From Hymenobacter sp. BT188 (GTDB lineage Bacteria > Bacteroidota > Bacteroidia > Cytophagales > Hymenobacteraceae): a stretch of 64,000 nucleotides of DNA. Below the pieces are notes generated by a model that had not been told where the DNA came from, ran no database searches, and saw only the letters and a program-made list of their open reading frames with translations. A program made the translations under genes and the position numbers. Shown piece after piece: positions 27,701 to 35,722 of this stretch. The DNA is taken from positions 1 to 64,000 of the forward strand of contig NZ_JACSCW010000001.1 in assembly GCF_014333585.1 (NCBI RefSeq), written 5' to 3'. How positions within the stretch are numbered: the first letter of the stretch is position 1; every line of letters begins with the position of its first letter.

Positions 27701-27938
27701 CGCTCGTCTGCGCAATGTGTCGCTGGGCTATTCGGTGCCTTCAATCTTGGCTACCAAGTTGGGACTTGCCACCGCTCGCGTGTATGTGCAGGTGCAGAAT
27801 GCGGCCTTGCTCACGAAATACTCAGGTATTGACCCCGAAATCTCGACAAACGGCAACAGCAATACGGGCTCAGGTGTCGACCGCAACTCCATCGGTCAGG
27901 CCCGCACGTTCACGGCTGGCTTCAACATTGGTTTCTAA
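24741..27938 (+). CDS. SusC/RagA TonB-linked outer membrane protein (second pair)
   Basis: A 1065-residue SusC-type transporter. The signal peptide (MRKILLLCMLTVFALLVHQVEAQ) fixes the start at 24741; a TTG 45 bases upstream is not needed. A carboxypeptidase-regulatory-like domain (ISGKVAAADGSTLPGVTVVVKG, about 25-105), plug with EVVVIGYGTQLRRELTGSV and LKDAAAAAIYGSRAAGGVILVTTK, and a barrel ending TAGFNIGF follow. No STN domain. It is followed by its SusD partner after 21 bp, but no glycoside hydrolase or regulator lies nearby, so the substrate cannot be read from context. GCCCCCC motifs (complement) at 25439 and 27509. Confidence 0.96.
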   Translation: MRKILLLCMLTVFALLVHQVEAQVRTISGKVAAADGSTLPGVTVVVKGTTQGASTDADGAYTLAAVPTTATILVYSFIGYDTKEVAIGDKTTIDVNLAPNTTGLDEVVVIGYGTQLRRELTGSVATISGTDIAQKPVQSFEQSLQGRAPGVNVTTPNGVLNTPPVVRIRGVNSINLSSAPLYVIDGIPAFSGNNSALSSVPNNPLSNVNPNDIESIEVLKDAAAAAIYGSRAAGGVILVTTKSGKKGQSRISLDSWVGWSKPVRLYEVLGAEDYMLIKNEAVRNLNANRASVGAVANNREGFLPSFDADGNVVDTRWYDYIYRTGFSHSNALNFSGGTEKTTYYASVGYTGQNGMLKNNEFQRLSGRINIDHKVYKNFTVGARIGYSNNYNSSPNSGSIGDAAFSIAGLGRAPLVLPPNVAARNPDGTPNINTAGNGVGPGANTNPAPNYAPLVTGYYNPLVDLENNYFTSEGNEIQGSLYANWEILRGLNVRTTYGLNNSSFEDQLFYTALSGDGYSSGGQAANYFRTNKRWNWQNTAQYDRSFGNHNASILLGGEQQRTQVDRWGASRTQVADDFFNTYQGNYTNIAVSGNSQGENYLVSYFGRLTYDFAKKYLASINVRRDGYSAWGNEKWGNFYGASLGYIVSEEQFWKDAAFSNVFNFLKFTGSYGEVGNSQGINDFASLSTYGSGLYGSSATLGYSTAGNPDLTWETSKKTDVGFSFGVFQDRVQGDFSYYHNLVDGLILDVPQAPSRGVPNNTIAANVGSMRNTGVELNLNLRAIQGKDFSWTVNGNFTTLKNRVLTLVTEGQRIATATSGLEIVNFTEVGRSVGEILAVPSMGVNPANGQRMVRKIDGTIVQYNHLGTSGPGSTGWTTLDGVNTTAPTQLADGIYFGPTLPKWYGGFDNTFRYKNFDLGVFIQYSGGNYIYNGTKSGLHDQRFWNNEKDILNRWTSENTNAEWPRVVYGDNVSNGSALVISSNVEKGDFARLRNVSLGYSVPSILATKLGLATARVYVQVQNAALLTKYSGIDPEISTNGNSNTGSGVDRNSIGQARTFTAGFNIGF

Positions 27939-27959
27939 TTCTAGCTCCCTCTGATACAG

Positions 27960-29444
27960 ATGAATACGATACTAAATAATAAGGCGAAGGTGGCTATCTG
28001 CACTGCCTTGCTAAGCATGGGAGCATTCTCCTGCCAAACTGATTTGCTGGAGCCGGTGCCCGAAACGGTGTTCTCCGACTTAGTGGTGTTCGACACTCCC
28101 ACGCGGGTTGCGCTACAGGTTAATTCCCTCTACACATATGTAAAGGCAGGCGCTTTTTACGGTGGCCGCTACCAGGTGTATGGCGATATCCGGGCCGACG
28201 ATTTTATCGTGCAAACGAGTAATAACGTGACGGGCTACAGCGTGTGGAATCATACGCTTACCGAGTCGTCGCAGAACGACGTTACCAATCTTTGGAACGC
28301 GGCTTATGCGGCCATTAACCAGGCTAATGTGTTCTTGGCTGGACTTGATGCCAACACGGCGAAGTTTGTCGCTCCGGCCTTTCCCGCCGACTTCGCAACT
28401 ACTACGGCCAACGCTTACCGGGGTGAGGCCCGGCTACTTCGGGCGCTGAGCTACCATGCGCTTTTGCAGCTGTATGCTCGGCCATATGCTGATGGTCAGG
28501 GCAGTAAGCCCGGCTTGCCTTTGCGCATTATGGCAGAAACTGGCTCGACCAACAACGACTTGGCGCGCAGCACAGTAGCCGAAGTGTACGACCAGATTTT
28601 GGCTGATCTGATCTTTGCCGAGCAAAATTTGCCCCTAACGTATAGTGGTGCTGCCCTAAACACAACCAGAGCACATCGCAATACCGCTATTGCCCTAAAA
28701 ACGCGGGTACTCTTGGCAATGGGACGCTATGCTGAGGTTATTACGGAAGCTAATAAGATTGTGTCTGCCGCCGCGCCTTTTACCGCGACTAGTGGCGTGA
28801 CTCATGCTCTCAATCTTTCGATAACCGCCGTATTTACCTTTCCAGAGGAAACCTCAGAGAGCATCCTGAGCTTCCCGTTCACTGCTCAAAACGCTCCTGG
28901 CACCCAGAATCAGCTGGGATTTTACTTCCTGCCAGGCTCACGGGGTGGCAACGGTGAGTACGCGCTGAACTCTGATGGTATTCTGGGCAATACGGCCTGG
29001 TCGGCCACAGATGCGCGCAGAACGAACTTCGTATTCCGGGTCGGAACTACTCCTTTTCTGACGAAGTATTCCAACGGCTCTACTTCCACAAACCCGTTCC
29101 TGGATAAAGCGCCGGTTATTCGGTACGCTGAGGTGCTCCTGAATTTGGCTGAGGCGCGTGCTCGAGTAAACGGGCCCACCGATGCTCAGGCTTTGGCCCT
29201 GCTCAATGCTGTGCGTACGCGCTCTGCAGGCACCCCTTATACGCAAGCTACGGTAAGCAACATTCTGCTTGAGCGCCGTATCGAGTTTTTGGGCGAGGGA
29301 ATTCGCAACCTGGATATTATGCGATTGAATGCAACGATTCCAGGTAAAAGCTCTGTCAGCGCTGTAGCACCATCAGATCCGCTGTATGTGTGGCCGATTC
29401 CGGCTGGCGAGCTACAGGCAAATGCGCTGATGACTCGCAACTAG
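27960..29444 (+). CDS. SusD/RagB family nutrient-binding lipoprotein (second pair)
   Basis: A 494-residue SusD homologue, partner of the SusC just upstream. The signal peptide has a lipobox-like GAFSC (Cys about 25) followed by QTDLLEPVPETVFSD. Helical repeats YRGEARLLRALSYHALLQLYARPYAD and TAIALKTRVLLAMGRY are visible, and the C-terminal signature is NILLERRIEFLGEGIRNLDIMRLN near 440. It closes the operon, with a strong terminator 20 bp beyond the stop codon. Confidence 0.95.
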   Translation: MNTILNNKAKVAICTALLSMGAFSCQTDLLEPVPETVFSDLVVFDTPTRVALQVNSLYTYVKAGAFYGGRYQVYGDIRADDFIVQTSNNVTGYSVWNHTLTESSQNDVTNLWNAAYAAINQANVFLAGLDANTAKFVAPAFPADFATTTANAYRGEARLLRALSYHALLQLYARPYADGQGSKPGLPLRIMAETGSTNNDLARSTVAEVYDQILADLIFAEQNLPLTYSGAALNTTRAHRNTAIALKTRVLLAMGRYAEVITEANKIVSAAAPFTATSGVTHALNLSITAVFTFPEETSESILSFPFTAQNAPGTQNQLGFYFLPGSRGGNGEYALNSDGILGNTAWSATDARRTNFVFRVGTTPFLTKYSNGSTSTNPFLDKAPVIRYAEVLLNLAEARARVNGPTDAQALALLNAVRTRSAGTPYTQATVSNILLERRIEFLGEGIRNLDIMRLNATIPGKSSVSAVAPSDPLYVWPIPAGELQANALMTRN

Positions 29445-29463
29445 ACTATTCACCACAAACACC

Positions 29464-29500
29464 AAAAAGCCCCCCAACAATATGCTGGGGGGCTTTTTTT
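29464..29500. terminator. Terminator with paired GCCCCCC motifs after susD
   Basis: AAAAAGCCCCCC and GGGGGGCTTTTTTT pair perfectly around an 11-nt loop, 20 bp past the SusD stop. Confidence 0.92.
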
Positions 29501-29606
29501 GGCTCGATGCGTATGCCACGCTCATGTGCACGGATGAAGATTCTGTGGACTAGAAATGAGAGAAATAAACTTTCATATTCAGGCTCACCATCAGCTCTAG
29601 ATCAAT

Positions 29607-29642
29607 AAAAAGCCCTGCCTACTTAAGTAGGCAGGGCTTTTT
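29607..29642. terminator. Perfect 36-bp palindrome, second terminator
   Basis: An uninterrupted palindrome of two 18-base arms, A-run on one side and T-run on the other. It lies 20 bp past the stop of the minus-strand small gene and probably terminates it. Confidence 0.85.
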
Positions 29643-29662
29643 ATCAAAACTGCGCAGCTAGC

Positions 29663-29812
29663 TTAGGGGTTAATGTGCTTGCGTTTTTGAGCACGACGCT
29701 GTTGGGCTTGCTTCACCCGGCGATACAACGCCTCCAGAGGCGTTTCTACTTTTTTCGTGGTAGTAGCTGCATCTTTCAGCTCTTCAACCTTTTTTGTTTT
29801 GGTAGGCTTCAT
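29663..29812 (-). CDS. Small basic protein, hypothetical
   Basis: A 49-residue Lys/Arg-rich protein (MKPTKTKKVEELKD at the start, RRVKQAQQRRAQKRKHINP at the end) with a short predicted helix in the middle. I do not recognise it. The ATG at 29812 is preferred over 29872 because the upstream extension is not basic. The gene has its own terminator, which supports it being real. The charge suggests nucleic acid or ribosome binding, which is only a guess. Confidence 0.55.
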   Translation of the reverse strand: MKPTKTKKVEELKDAATTTKKVETPLEALYRRVKQAQQRRAQKRKHINP

Positions 29813-30135
29813 AAGGGAAGTATTTAGGTGCTTATCAACGGTAGATATTCCGAGAAGGATACATTTACTCATTGAATTGCCAAATGTAAGGCCTTTTTAT
29901 TCAGGCATCTATTTGCTGATTTTTTACCTCCCCTTGCTTAGTACCTTCATTTGCCTGTTCAGGGTAGGTGTAATGGCAGGTTGAATAAGCAAATGGGCTG
30001 TAGAGCGAAGTGCTGCTTTTCCCTTACTCAGCAATATTGTCTAGACCTAAAAAAGCCCCCCAGACCAACACTAGGGGACTTTTTATTCTCAAAATGATGC
30101 ATCCTGACGAATAACCTCAAGGCCGGCAATTCATT
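29813..30135. other. Divergent intergenic region with a hairpin
   Basis: About 320 bases between a minus-strand and a plus-strand gene that point away from each other. It holds the hairpin at 30049-30084 and no coding signal. Confidence 0.55.
30049..30084. terminator. Degenerate GCCCCCC hairpin in a divergent region
   Basis: A-run plus GCCCCCCAG pairs imperfectly with CTAGGGGACTTTTT. It looks like a decayed copy of the paired terminators, but it lies between divergent gene starts, where a terminator has no obvious target. Confidence 0.5.
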
Positions 30136-30192
30136 CGTAATATTAAGGTCACACTTAGGTAACATAGGGGTAACATATAATGCCGCACTTTG
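30136..30192 (+). promoter_or_regulatory. Pho-box-like operator: four 11-bp direct repeats before the porin
   Basis: Four head-to-tail units occupy 30136-30146, 30147-30157, 30158-30168 and 30169-30179: CGTAATATTAA, GGTCACACTTA, GGTAACATAGG, GGTAACATATA. On the other strand each reads as a 7-mer of the TGTTACC type with 4-bp spacers, the spacing of PhoB/PhoP boxes. The TTTG of a putative -7 box follows at 30189-30192, 10 bp after the last repeat, so the array would replace the -33 element. The regulator assignment is inferred. Confidence 0.6.
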
Positions 30193-30210
30193 TGCCAGCA
30201 TTATCCTTTC

Positions 30211-31419
30211 ATGAAGAAATTGTTACTCAGCTTGCTGGTTTTATTAGCCAGTCAAGCTTACGGTCAAATGGCCGACTCGCTGCCTCCAACCCCGCCGGCT
30301 GCTAAAAAATGGTACCAGAACATTGCTATCCGGGGCTACGCGCAGGCACGCTACAACCGTTTGCTTGAGACCAACCCCGACCTGACCTGTGAGCAGTGCG
30401 ACAGGTCGTGGGGCAGAAATGGTGGATTTTTCCTGCGGCGGGTGCGGGTAATTTTCTTCGGGCAGCTGCACGAGCGCGTCTATTTTTATCTGCAGCCTGA
30501 CTTTGCCAGCGTTCCAAGTGGGAGCAGCTCCCAGAACTTTGGGCAATTGCGCGATGCCTACATCGATCTGGGCCTGGATAAGGCTAGCCGTTTTCGGCTG
30601 CGGATAGGGCAGAGCAAAGTGCCTTATGGATTCGAGAATATGCAGTCGAGCCAGAACCGTCTGGCCCTCGACCGCAATGACGGCCTAAATAGCGCTGTGG
30701 CTAATGAGCGGGATCTAGGAGTCATGTTTTACTGGGCGCCTACGGCCGTGCGGCAGCGCTTGGCCCAGCTCGTCAAGGATGGACTCAAAGGCTCCGGCGA
30801 CTACGGCATGCTGGGCGTGGGCGCTTACAATGGCCAGACCGCCAACCGCCCGGAGCTTAACAACCAGCGCCACATAGTAGCGCGCTTCACGTACCCGCTG
30901 GTCATGGGTCGGCAGATCATAGAGCCGGGACTACAGGCCTATACCGGCGAGTACGTGGTAGCCAAGGATCAACTGTCGGCCCGCGTGAAGTACCGACCCG
31001 ACCTGCGCTACCCCGATCAGCGCGTGGCAGCCACTTTCGTGCTTTATCCCCAGCCGTTCGGGGTGCAGGCCGAATACAATGTGGGCCGAGGCCCCGAGTT
31101 TAACCCCCGCACCGATAGCATTGAAACCCAAAACCTGCACGGCGGCTACATGCTGCTGAACTACCGGCTACGCTATAAACAGCAGCAGCTTTATCCGTTT
31201 CTGCGCATTCAGTACTACGATGGCGGCAAAAAGCACGAGCGTGACGCCCGCAGCTACACCGTGCGCGAGGCCGAAATCGGAGCGGAGTGGCAGCCGTTCA
31301 GCAGCTTCGAACTGGTGGCCATGTACACGCTTTCCTCGCGACGCTTCGAGGATTCTCAGCGACCCCGCAACCAGGAGCGCGGTGGGTTGTTGCGCCTGCA
31401 GGCTCAAGTCAACTTTTAA
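30211..31419 (+). CDS. Phosphate-selective porin O/P-like outer membrane protein
   Basis: A 402-residue outer-membrane beta-barrel of the OprO/OprP family, expected to let phosphate or polyphosphate cross the outer membrane. The signal peptide MKKLLLSLLVLLASQAYGQ sets the start at 30211. GYAQARYNRLLE, FFLRRVRVIFFGQLHERVYFYLQPD and RIGQSKVPYGFENMQSSQNRLALDR are typical of this family, and the last residue is Phe as in many barrels. The 11-bp repeat array in front of it is consistent with phosphate-starvation control. Homologues are sometimes less ion-selective, so the substrate is inferred. Confidence 0.88.
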   Translation: MKKLLLSLLVLLASQAYGQMADSLPPTPPAAKKWYQNIAIRGYAQARYNRLLETNPDLTCEQCDRSWGRNGGFFLRRVRVIFFGQLHERVYFYLQPDFASVPSGSSSQNFGQLRDAYIDLGLDKASRFRLRIGQSKVPYGFENMQSSQNRLALDRNDGLNSAVANERDLGVMFYWAPTAVRQRLAQLVKDGLKGSGDYGMLGVGAYNGQTANRPELNNQRHIVARFTYPLVMGRQIIEPGLQAYTGEYVVAKDQLSARVKYRPDLRYPDQRVAATFVLYPQPFGVQAEYNVGRGPEFNPRTDSIETQNLHGGYMLLNYRLRYKQQQLYPFLRIQYYDGGKKHERDARSYTVREAEIGAEWQPFSSFELVAMYTLSSRRFEDSQRPRNQERGGLLRLQAQVNF

Positions 31420-31526
31420 GTAGTTAATTACCTTGCCCGACTCCCAACAGGCTGCGAGGTAGGTGACCCACTTGCCTAAGCTAGTTCCGCCAGCAACTTT
31501 AGGAGTTTGGCAGCTTGGCTTCCTAT

Positions 31527-31564
31527 AAAAAAAAGCCCCCCAGATAGTTATCTGGGGGGCTTTT
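31527..31564. terminator. Shared terminator with paired GCCCCCC motifs
   Basis: AAAAAAAAGCCCCCCAGATA with the complementary arm ending in GGGGGGCTTTT. It lies between the convergent porin and helicase genes and serves both. Confidence 0.93.
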
Positions 31565-31573
31565 ACTTGAGTT

Positions 31574-33217
31574 CTACTCTTTGTCAGCTACTGAAGGCGC
31601 CGCTTGCGCGGTCTCGGTGCTGCCGCCTTCAGGCCGCGGACCACGACCATTGCGGTTGCGGCCACCGCGCTTGCGACGCTTCTGACCTTCACCAGTGTCT
31701 CCTTCAGCCCGAGGCTCGCGTGGTGGGCGTGGTGGGCTGCTGCCATTCGTTGGTTCTCCCTCAGCTCTGGGTGCACGTGGCTCCCGCACTTCGCCTTCTG
31801 GGCGCGGGGCACGTGGCGGGCGCTGGTAGGGCTGGGCGGGCGCACCACCGGCATCGAGGGCAGCCAGGGCCGCGTTAGCCTTGGCAATACGCTCTTTCTG
31901 TGCCGGATCGTTGGCATCTGCATCGCGGCGGGGTGGGCGGCTGCCATCCCGAGGGCCTTCACGGCGGGGGCCACGGCCGCCGCCATCACGCGAGCTGCCA
32001 CCGGCTGAGTGTCCATTGCGAGCCGGACGACCACCAATTTTGCCCCCCAGACCACTAAAGCGCTTCGGGTCAAACTCCGGGGCGGGGCCTAAGCCCAATT
32101 CCTCGGTGATATTCTTCTTTTCCAGCTCCCGCTCAATAAGCTTTTCAATCTTAAGAACGCGGTCCTGGTCCTGGTCGGCAATGAAGGTAATAGCCGTGCC
32201 GGTAGTAGCCGCGCGGGCCGTGCGGCCAATGCGGTGAACATAATCCTCGGCTGCCCGCGGAATATCATAGTTCACCACGTGCGAAAGGCTGTCGATATCA
32301 ATGCCGCGGCTGAGCACATCGGTGGCTACCAGAATCGGGAACTGCTTGTTCTTGAAGTCACGCATGATCTTCTCGCGCTCTTCCTGAGTGCGGTCGGAAC
32401 TAATGCCCTGGGCCACGTAGCCTAGCTTATTGATAGACCGCACAATGTTGCCCACTGCTGCTTTTTGCGAGGTAAACAGTACCATACTCTGCACATTCTG
32501 GGTTTTGAGAATGTGTTCTAGAATGTAAATTTTCTGGCGGTCGAAAGCCATGTACAGCTGCTGATCAATGCCAGCAGCAGGCTTGGACACGGCCAACCGA
32601 ATTTCCTCGGGCTCATTGAGAATCTGCTTCGAGAAGTCGCGGATTTTATTGGGCATGGTTGCCGAGAACAGCAGCGTCTGGCGCTTTTTCGGCAACTGCC
32701 CCACGATGTTGAGGATGTCATCAGAGAAGCCCATATCCATCATTTTATCGGCCTCGTCCAGCACCAGATACTTTATCTGATCGAACTTCACATAGCCCAT
32801 TTGCAAGTGAGCAATCAGGCGACCGGGCGTAGCAATGATAATGTCGGCTCCGCTGGTGAGGGCGCGCTTCTGCTGCTCCCAACCTTCACTTTTGCCGCCG
32901 CCATAAATGGCTATGCTGCTGGCTTCTACGAAGTAGCCGAAGCCCGTTACCTGCTCATCAATCTGTGTGGCCAGCTCGCGGGTGGGCACCAGAATGAGGG
33001 TCGAAGTGTGGCCGTGCTTGGCGTGCGAGATGCGGTCGAGGAGGGGGAGGAGGTAGGCCGCCGTTTTGCCGGTACCCGTCTGGGCGCAGGCAATCAGGTC
33101 TTTACCTTCAATAATTTTGGGAATCGCCTGCTCCTGTATGGGCGTGGCGTTCAGATAATTCATGGCATCCACACCGGCCAGAAGGTCGTCGTGGAGATTA
33201 AACTCGCTAAATTTCAA
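31574..33217 (-). CDS. DEAD-box RNA helicase (RhlE-like)
   Basis: A 547-residue ATP-dependent RNA helicase. Q motif FNLHDDLLAGV...TPIQEQAIP, Walker A AQTGTGKT (45-52), PTRELA, DEAD near 157, SAT near 189 and HRIGRTAR near 335 are all intact across the two RecA-like domains (to about 370). A long low-complexity basic tail follows, with RGG-like pieces (GGGRGPRREGPRDGSRPPRRD) and repeated PRAPR(P/A)EGE units, ending in RRKRGGRNRNGRGPRPEGG, suited to RNA binding. Such proteins help RNA turnover and ribosome assembly, often in the cold. One GCCCCCC motif at 32042. Confidence 0.94.
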   Translation of the reverse strand: MKFSEFNLHDDLLAGVDAMNYLNATPIQEQAIPKIIEGKDLIACAQTGTGKTAAYLLPLLDRISHAKHGHTSTLILVPTRELATQIDEQVTGFGYFVEASSIAIYGGGKSEGWEQQKRALTSGADIIIATPGRLIAHLQMGYVKFDQIKYLVLDEADKMMDMGFSDDILNIVGQLPKKRQTLLFSATMPNKIRDFSKQILNEPEEIRLAVSKPAAGIDQQLYMAFDRQKIYILEHILKTQNVQSMVLFTSQKAAVGNIVRSINKLGYVAQGISSDRTQEEREKIMRDFKNKQFPILVATDVLSRGIDIDSLSHVVNYDIPRAAEDYVHRIGRTARAATTGTAITFIADQDQDRVLKIEKLIERELEKKNITEELGLGPAPEFDPKRFSGLGGKIGGRPARNGHSAGGSSRDGGGRGPRREGPRDGSRPPRRDADANDPAQKERIAKANAALAALDAGGAPAQPYQRPPRAPRPEGEVREPRAPRAEGEPTNGSSPPRPPREPRAEGDTGEGQKRRKRGGRNRNGRGPRPEGGSTETAQAAPSVADKE

Positions 33218-33466
33218 GGTGCAGCTAAGTGAAGTGAAGAAATAGCTGACCTTGTTTTTCTGGTCAGCGAACCGCTTGATTTAGTGCAAATATACGCCAT
33301 TTTGAAGCGCTGCCATTGGGGCTACATTTGCTTGCATCACAGATGAGTGCGGAGTATATAGAATAAGACAAACGTCTTCGTGCTGCGGTTCAAAAGCAGC
33401 TGTAACGGACCAGTTAAAGAAGTGCCGCTTGCCGGATTTATCTTGCCGAACTTCTGCTGGCCAAAA

Positions 33467-34657
33467 ATGGATCTGACTACCTTGCCTTCTGCTAATTATA
33501 TAGTTGAAAAAGCCTCCCAGCCTTTCACTGGCATATTTATTCTGGAATTAGCCTCTGTGCTAGCGGGGCCGCAGGTCGGTCAGTTCTTCGCCGAACTGGG
33601 AGCAACAGTTATGAAAGTAGAAGCCCCCAGCGGCGATGTAACCCGCACTTGGAAGACCGCCTCTGAAACTGCTGAGACGGATATATCAGCGTATTTCGCT
33701 GCTTCTAATTGGGGTAAAAAGTCCATCGTGCTGGACCTTACCACGGCTGATGGCCAAGCGGCTATCCGTACGCTCGCCGTTCGCGCCGACATTGTGCTGG
33801 CCAGCTATAAACCAGGCGATGCCGAAAAGCTGGGCGCCGATTACGCTACCCTTTCGGCCGCCAATCCGCGCCTCATCTACGGTCATCTCACTGGCTACGG
33901 CCCTGCTATCAACCGCGCGGGTTATGATGCGGTGCTACAGGCCGAAGCGGGGTTCATGTACCTGAATGGCCCGCCCGGTAGTGAGCCGCTGAAAATGCCG
34001 GTAGCTCTAATCGATCTGTTGGCCGCTCACCAGCTGAAAGAGGGCTTGCTCACCGCGCTTTACCAGCGTACGCACACCGGCCGCGGTGCCTATGTGCAGG
34101 CGTCTTTGCTCGACAGCGCATTGGCTTCCTTGGCCAATCAGGCCGCGACCTGGCTTGTTACTGGCCACGACCCCAAGCCTTTAGGATCCGGGCATCCGGG
34201 CATTGTGCCTTACGGTACCGTGTACCGCGCCGCCGACGGCCGGCATCTGGTGCTGGCCGTCGGCAGCGACCGGCAGTTTGGATTGCTATGTGCCGCCCTG
34301 GCCCGGCCGGAGTGGGCAACAGATGCCCGCTTTCAAACGAATGCCCTGCGCGTGGCTAATCGAATAGCGTTGGAAGAACTGTTGCGCCAACGCATAGCTG
34401 AAGTGAATGGCAAGGAGCTGCTGCAGACGCTGGAAAAGCAGGCCGTGCCAGCCGGCGCGGTGCGCAAGGTAGGAGAAGCGATAAAACACGAGTCGGCGGA
34501 GCGCATGATTTTGCCCCCCACAGCCGATTTTCCGCATTCGGGTCTGCGAACGGTCGCTTTTCAGAGCAGCACCTGGGAGCCGGTACCTGCACTTGCCAGC
34601 CCGCCACATTTAGCTCAGCACCAGGCAGAAAACGGGTTGTTGGCCCCTGAGTTGTAG
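33467..34657 (+). CDS. CaiB/BaiF family CoA-transferase
   Basis: A 396-residue family III CoA-transferase, which moves CoA between carboxylic acids. Family marks are LELASVLAGPQVGQFFAELGATVMKVE at the N-terminus, the presumed catalytic Asp in NRAGYDAVLQAEAGFMYLNG, and GRGAYVQASLLDSALASLANQ. The ATG at 33467 is chosen over 33380 because the family fold begins shortly after it. It is a single gene between helicase and an unknown protein, so the acid pair is not indicated. GCCCCCC motif at 34513 in the coding region. Confidence 0.92.
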   Translation: MDLTTLPSANYIVEKASQPFTGIFILELASVLAGPQVGQFFAELGATVMKVEAPSGDVTRTWKTASETAETDISAYFAASNWGKKSIVLDLTTADGQAAIRTLAVRADIVLASYKPGDAEKLGADYATLSAANPRLIYGHLTGYGPAINRAGYDAVLQAEAGFMYLNGPPGSEPLKMPVALIDLLAAHQLKEGLLTALYQRTHTGRGAYVQASLLDSALASLANQAATWLVTGHDPKPLGSGHPGIVPYGTVYRAADGRHLVLAVGSDRQFGLLCAALARPEWATDARFQTNALRVANRIALEELLRQRIAEVNGKELLQTLEKQAVPAGAVRKVGEAIKHESAERMILPPTADFPHSGLRTVAFQSSTWEPVPALASPPHLAQHQAENGLLAPEL

Positions 34658-34786
34658 TAGTTCGATTTGGCCAAAGCTGGCTTGGCACAGCTTTGGTTCA
34701 CTAACTTAACAAGCTCAACCGCGTAACTTCCTACTACTGCTCACGGCTTTTCGGTCCGGCGGCTGCCTTTACTACCCTTTGCAATT

Positions 34787-35575
34787 ATGGCCAAAAGAAC
34801 CCCCAAAAAACCAATTGCTGACCCTATAAAGGATGCTGAAACTACTCATAAACATGAGGAGGCGATGGCTGCCGCCGAAGTAATTACGGCTGAGGTAGCC
34901 ACTGAGCGTCTGGCACTTATTTCGGAAGGACTGAAGCAAAAAGCCACGGCCAAGCAAGCCATATTCCGGAACACCAGCGCCGCCTTTGAGTTGCTGCGTC
35001 AGGTATCGATGGAACTGACGCTGGAGCTAAGTCGGCGCATCACGGCCATCGATTCTACGGTGGTAATTGAGTACCGGCCAATCAACGAAATGGAGTTTCA
35101 TATCCGTTTCTCCGGCGACCTGCTTATGTTCGTGATGCACTCCAATATTGTCACTTTCCCCGATGACTACGGCCCCATGCCGAGCAAGTACGTAGAAGAG
35201 GATTTCCGGCGCCGCTTCTTTGGTCATATTATGGCTTACAATTTCATGGCCGATAGCATCAAATATCAGCGCCTCAATGACCCTGGTTATTTAGTGGGTC
35301 GATTGCTCATTAATATCGAAAATCACTACTTCATCGAGGGTGTAAAAGAGCTCGAACTGCCTGATATAAATATGGCGGATAACATGCTCACCCACGATGC
35401 CCTGAAACTGTTTGTAGAAAGCGCCATGATTGCCGCCGTAAACAACGATTTGATTGCGCCGCCACTCCAGGAAATACAGAAAATTACAGTAAAGCAAAAG
35501 ATCGAAAATCAACAGGTAAGCCGTGGTAGTAAACTAGGATTTAGCTTCTACAGTGGCCAGCACCATCTCGAATAG
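34787..35575 (+). CDS. Conserved-looking hypothetical protein
   Basis: A 262-residue soluble protein that I cannot assign. The first 60 residues are charged and helical (repeated Ala/Glu/Lys), the centre is mixed alpha/beta with a strand-rich segment (VVIEYRPINEMEFHIRFSGDLLMFVMHSNIVTFP broken here by position, about 92-125), and the C-terminal third is helical with QEIQKITVKQKIENQQ. No signal peptide, membrane segment or catalytic motif is seen. Codon use matches the neighbours. It is a single gene with its own terminator at 35629-35664, so it is very likely real. Confidence 0.8.
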   Translation: MAKRTPKKPIADPIKDAETTHKHEEAMAAAEVITAEVATERLALISEGLKQKATAKQAIFRNTSAAFELLRQVSMELTLELSRRITAIDSTVVIEYRPINEMEFHIRFSGDLLMFVMHSNIVTFPDDYGPMPSKYVEEDFRRRFFGHIMAYNFMADSIKYQRLNDPGYLVGRLLINIENHYFIEGVKELELPDINMADNMLTHDALKLFVESAMIAAVNNDLIAPPLQEIQKITVKQKIENQQVSRGSKLGFSFYSGQHHLE

Positions 35576-35628
35576 TTACACCCTTGGCTATTCAAGTTTT
35601 ATATCTTTACGAGAAATTTCAGGTTAGT

Positions 35629-35664
35629 AAAAAGCCCCCCAGAGGCAGCTCTGGGGGGCTTTTT
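35629..35664. terminator. Shared terminator with paired GCCCCCC motifs
   Basis: AAAAAGCCCCCCAGAG and its complement around a short loop, between the convergent hypothetical gene and trpS. Confidence 0.93.
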
Positions 35665-35722
35665 ATTGAAAAATTTGCTTCGATTACAATGTGCTATTTG
35701 TCAGGCCCAAGTAGTTTTATTT

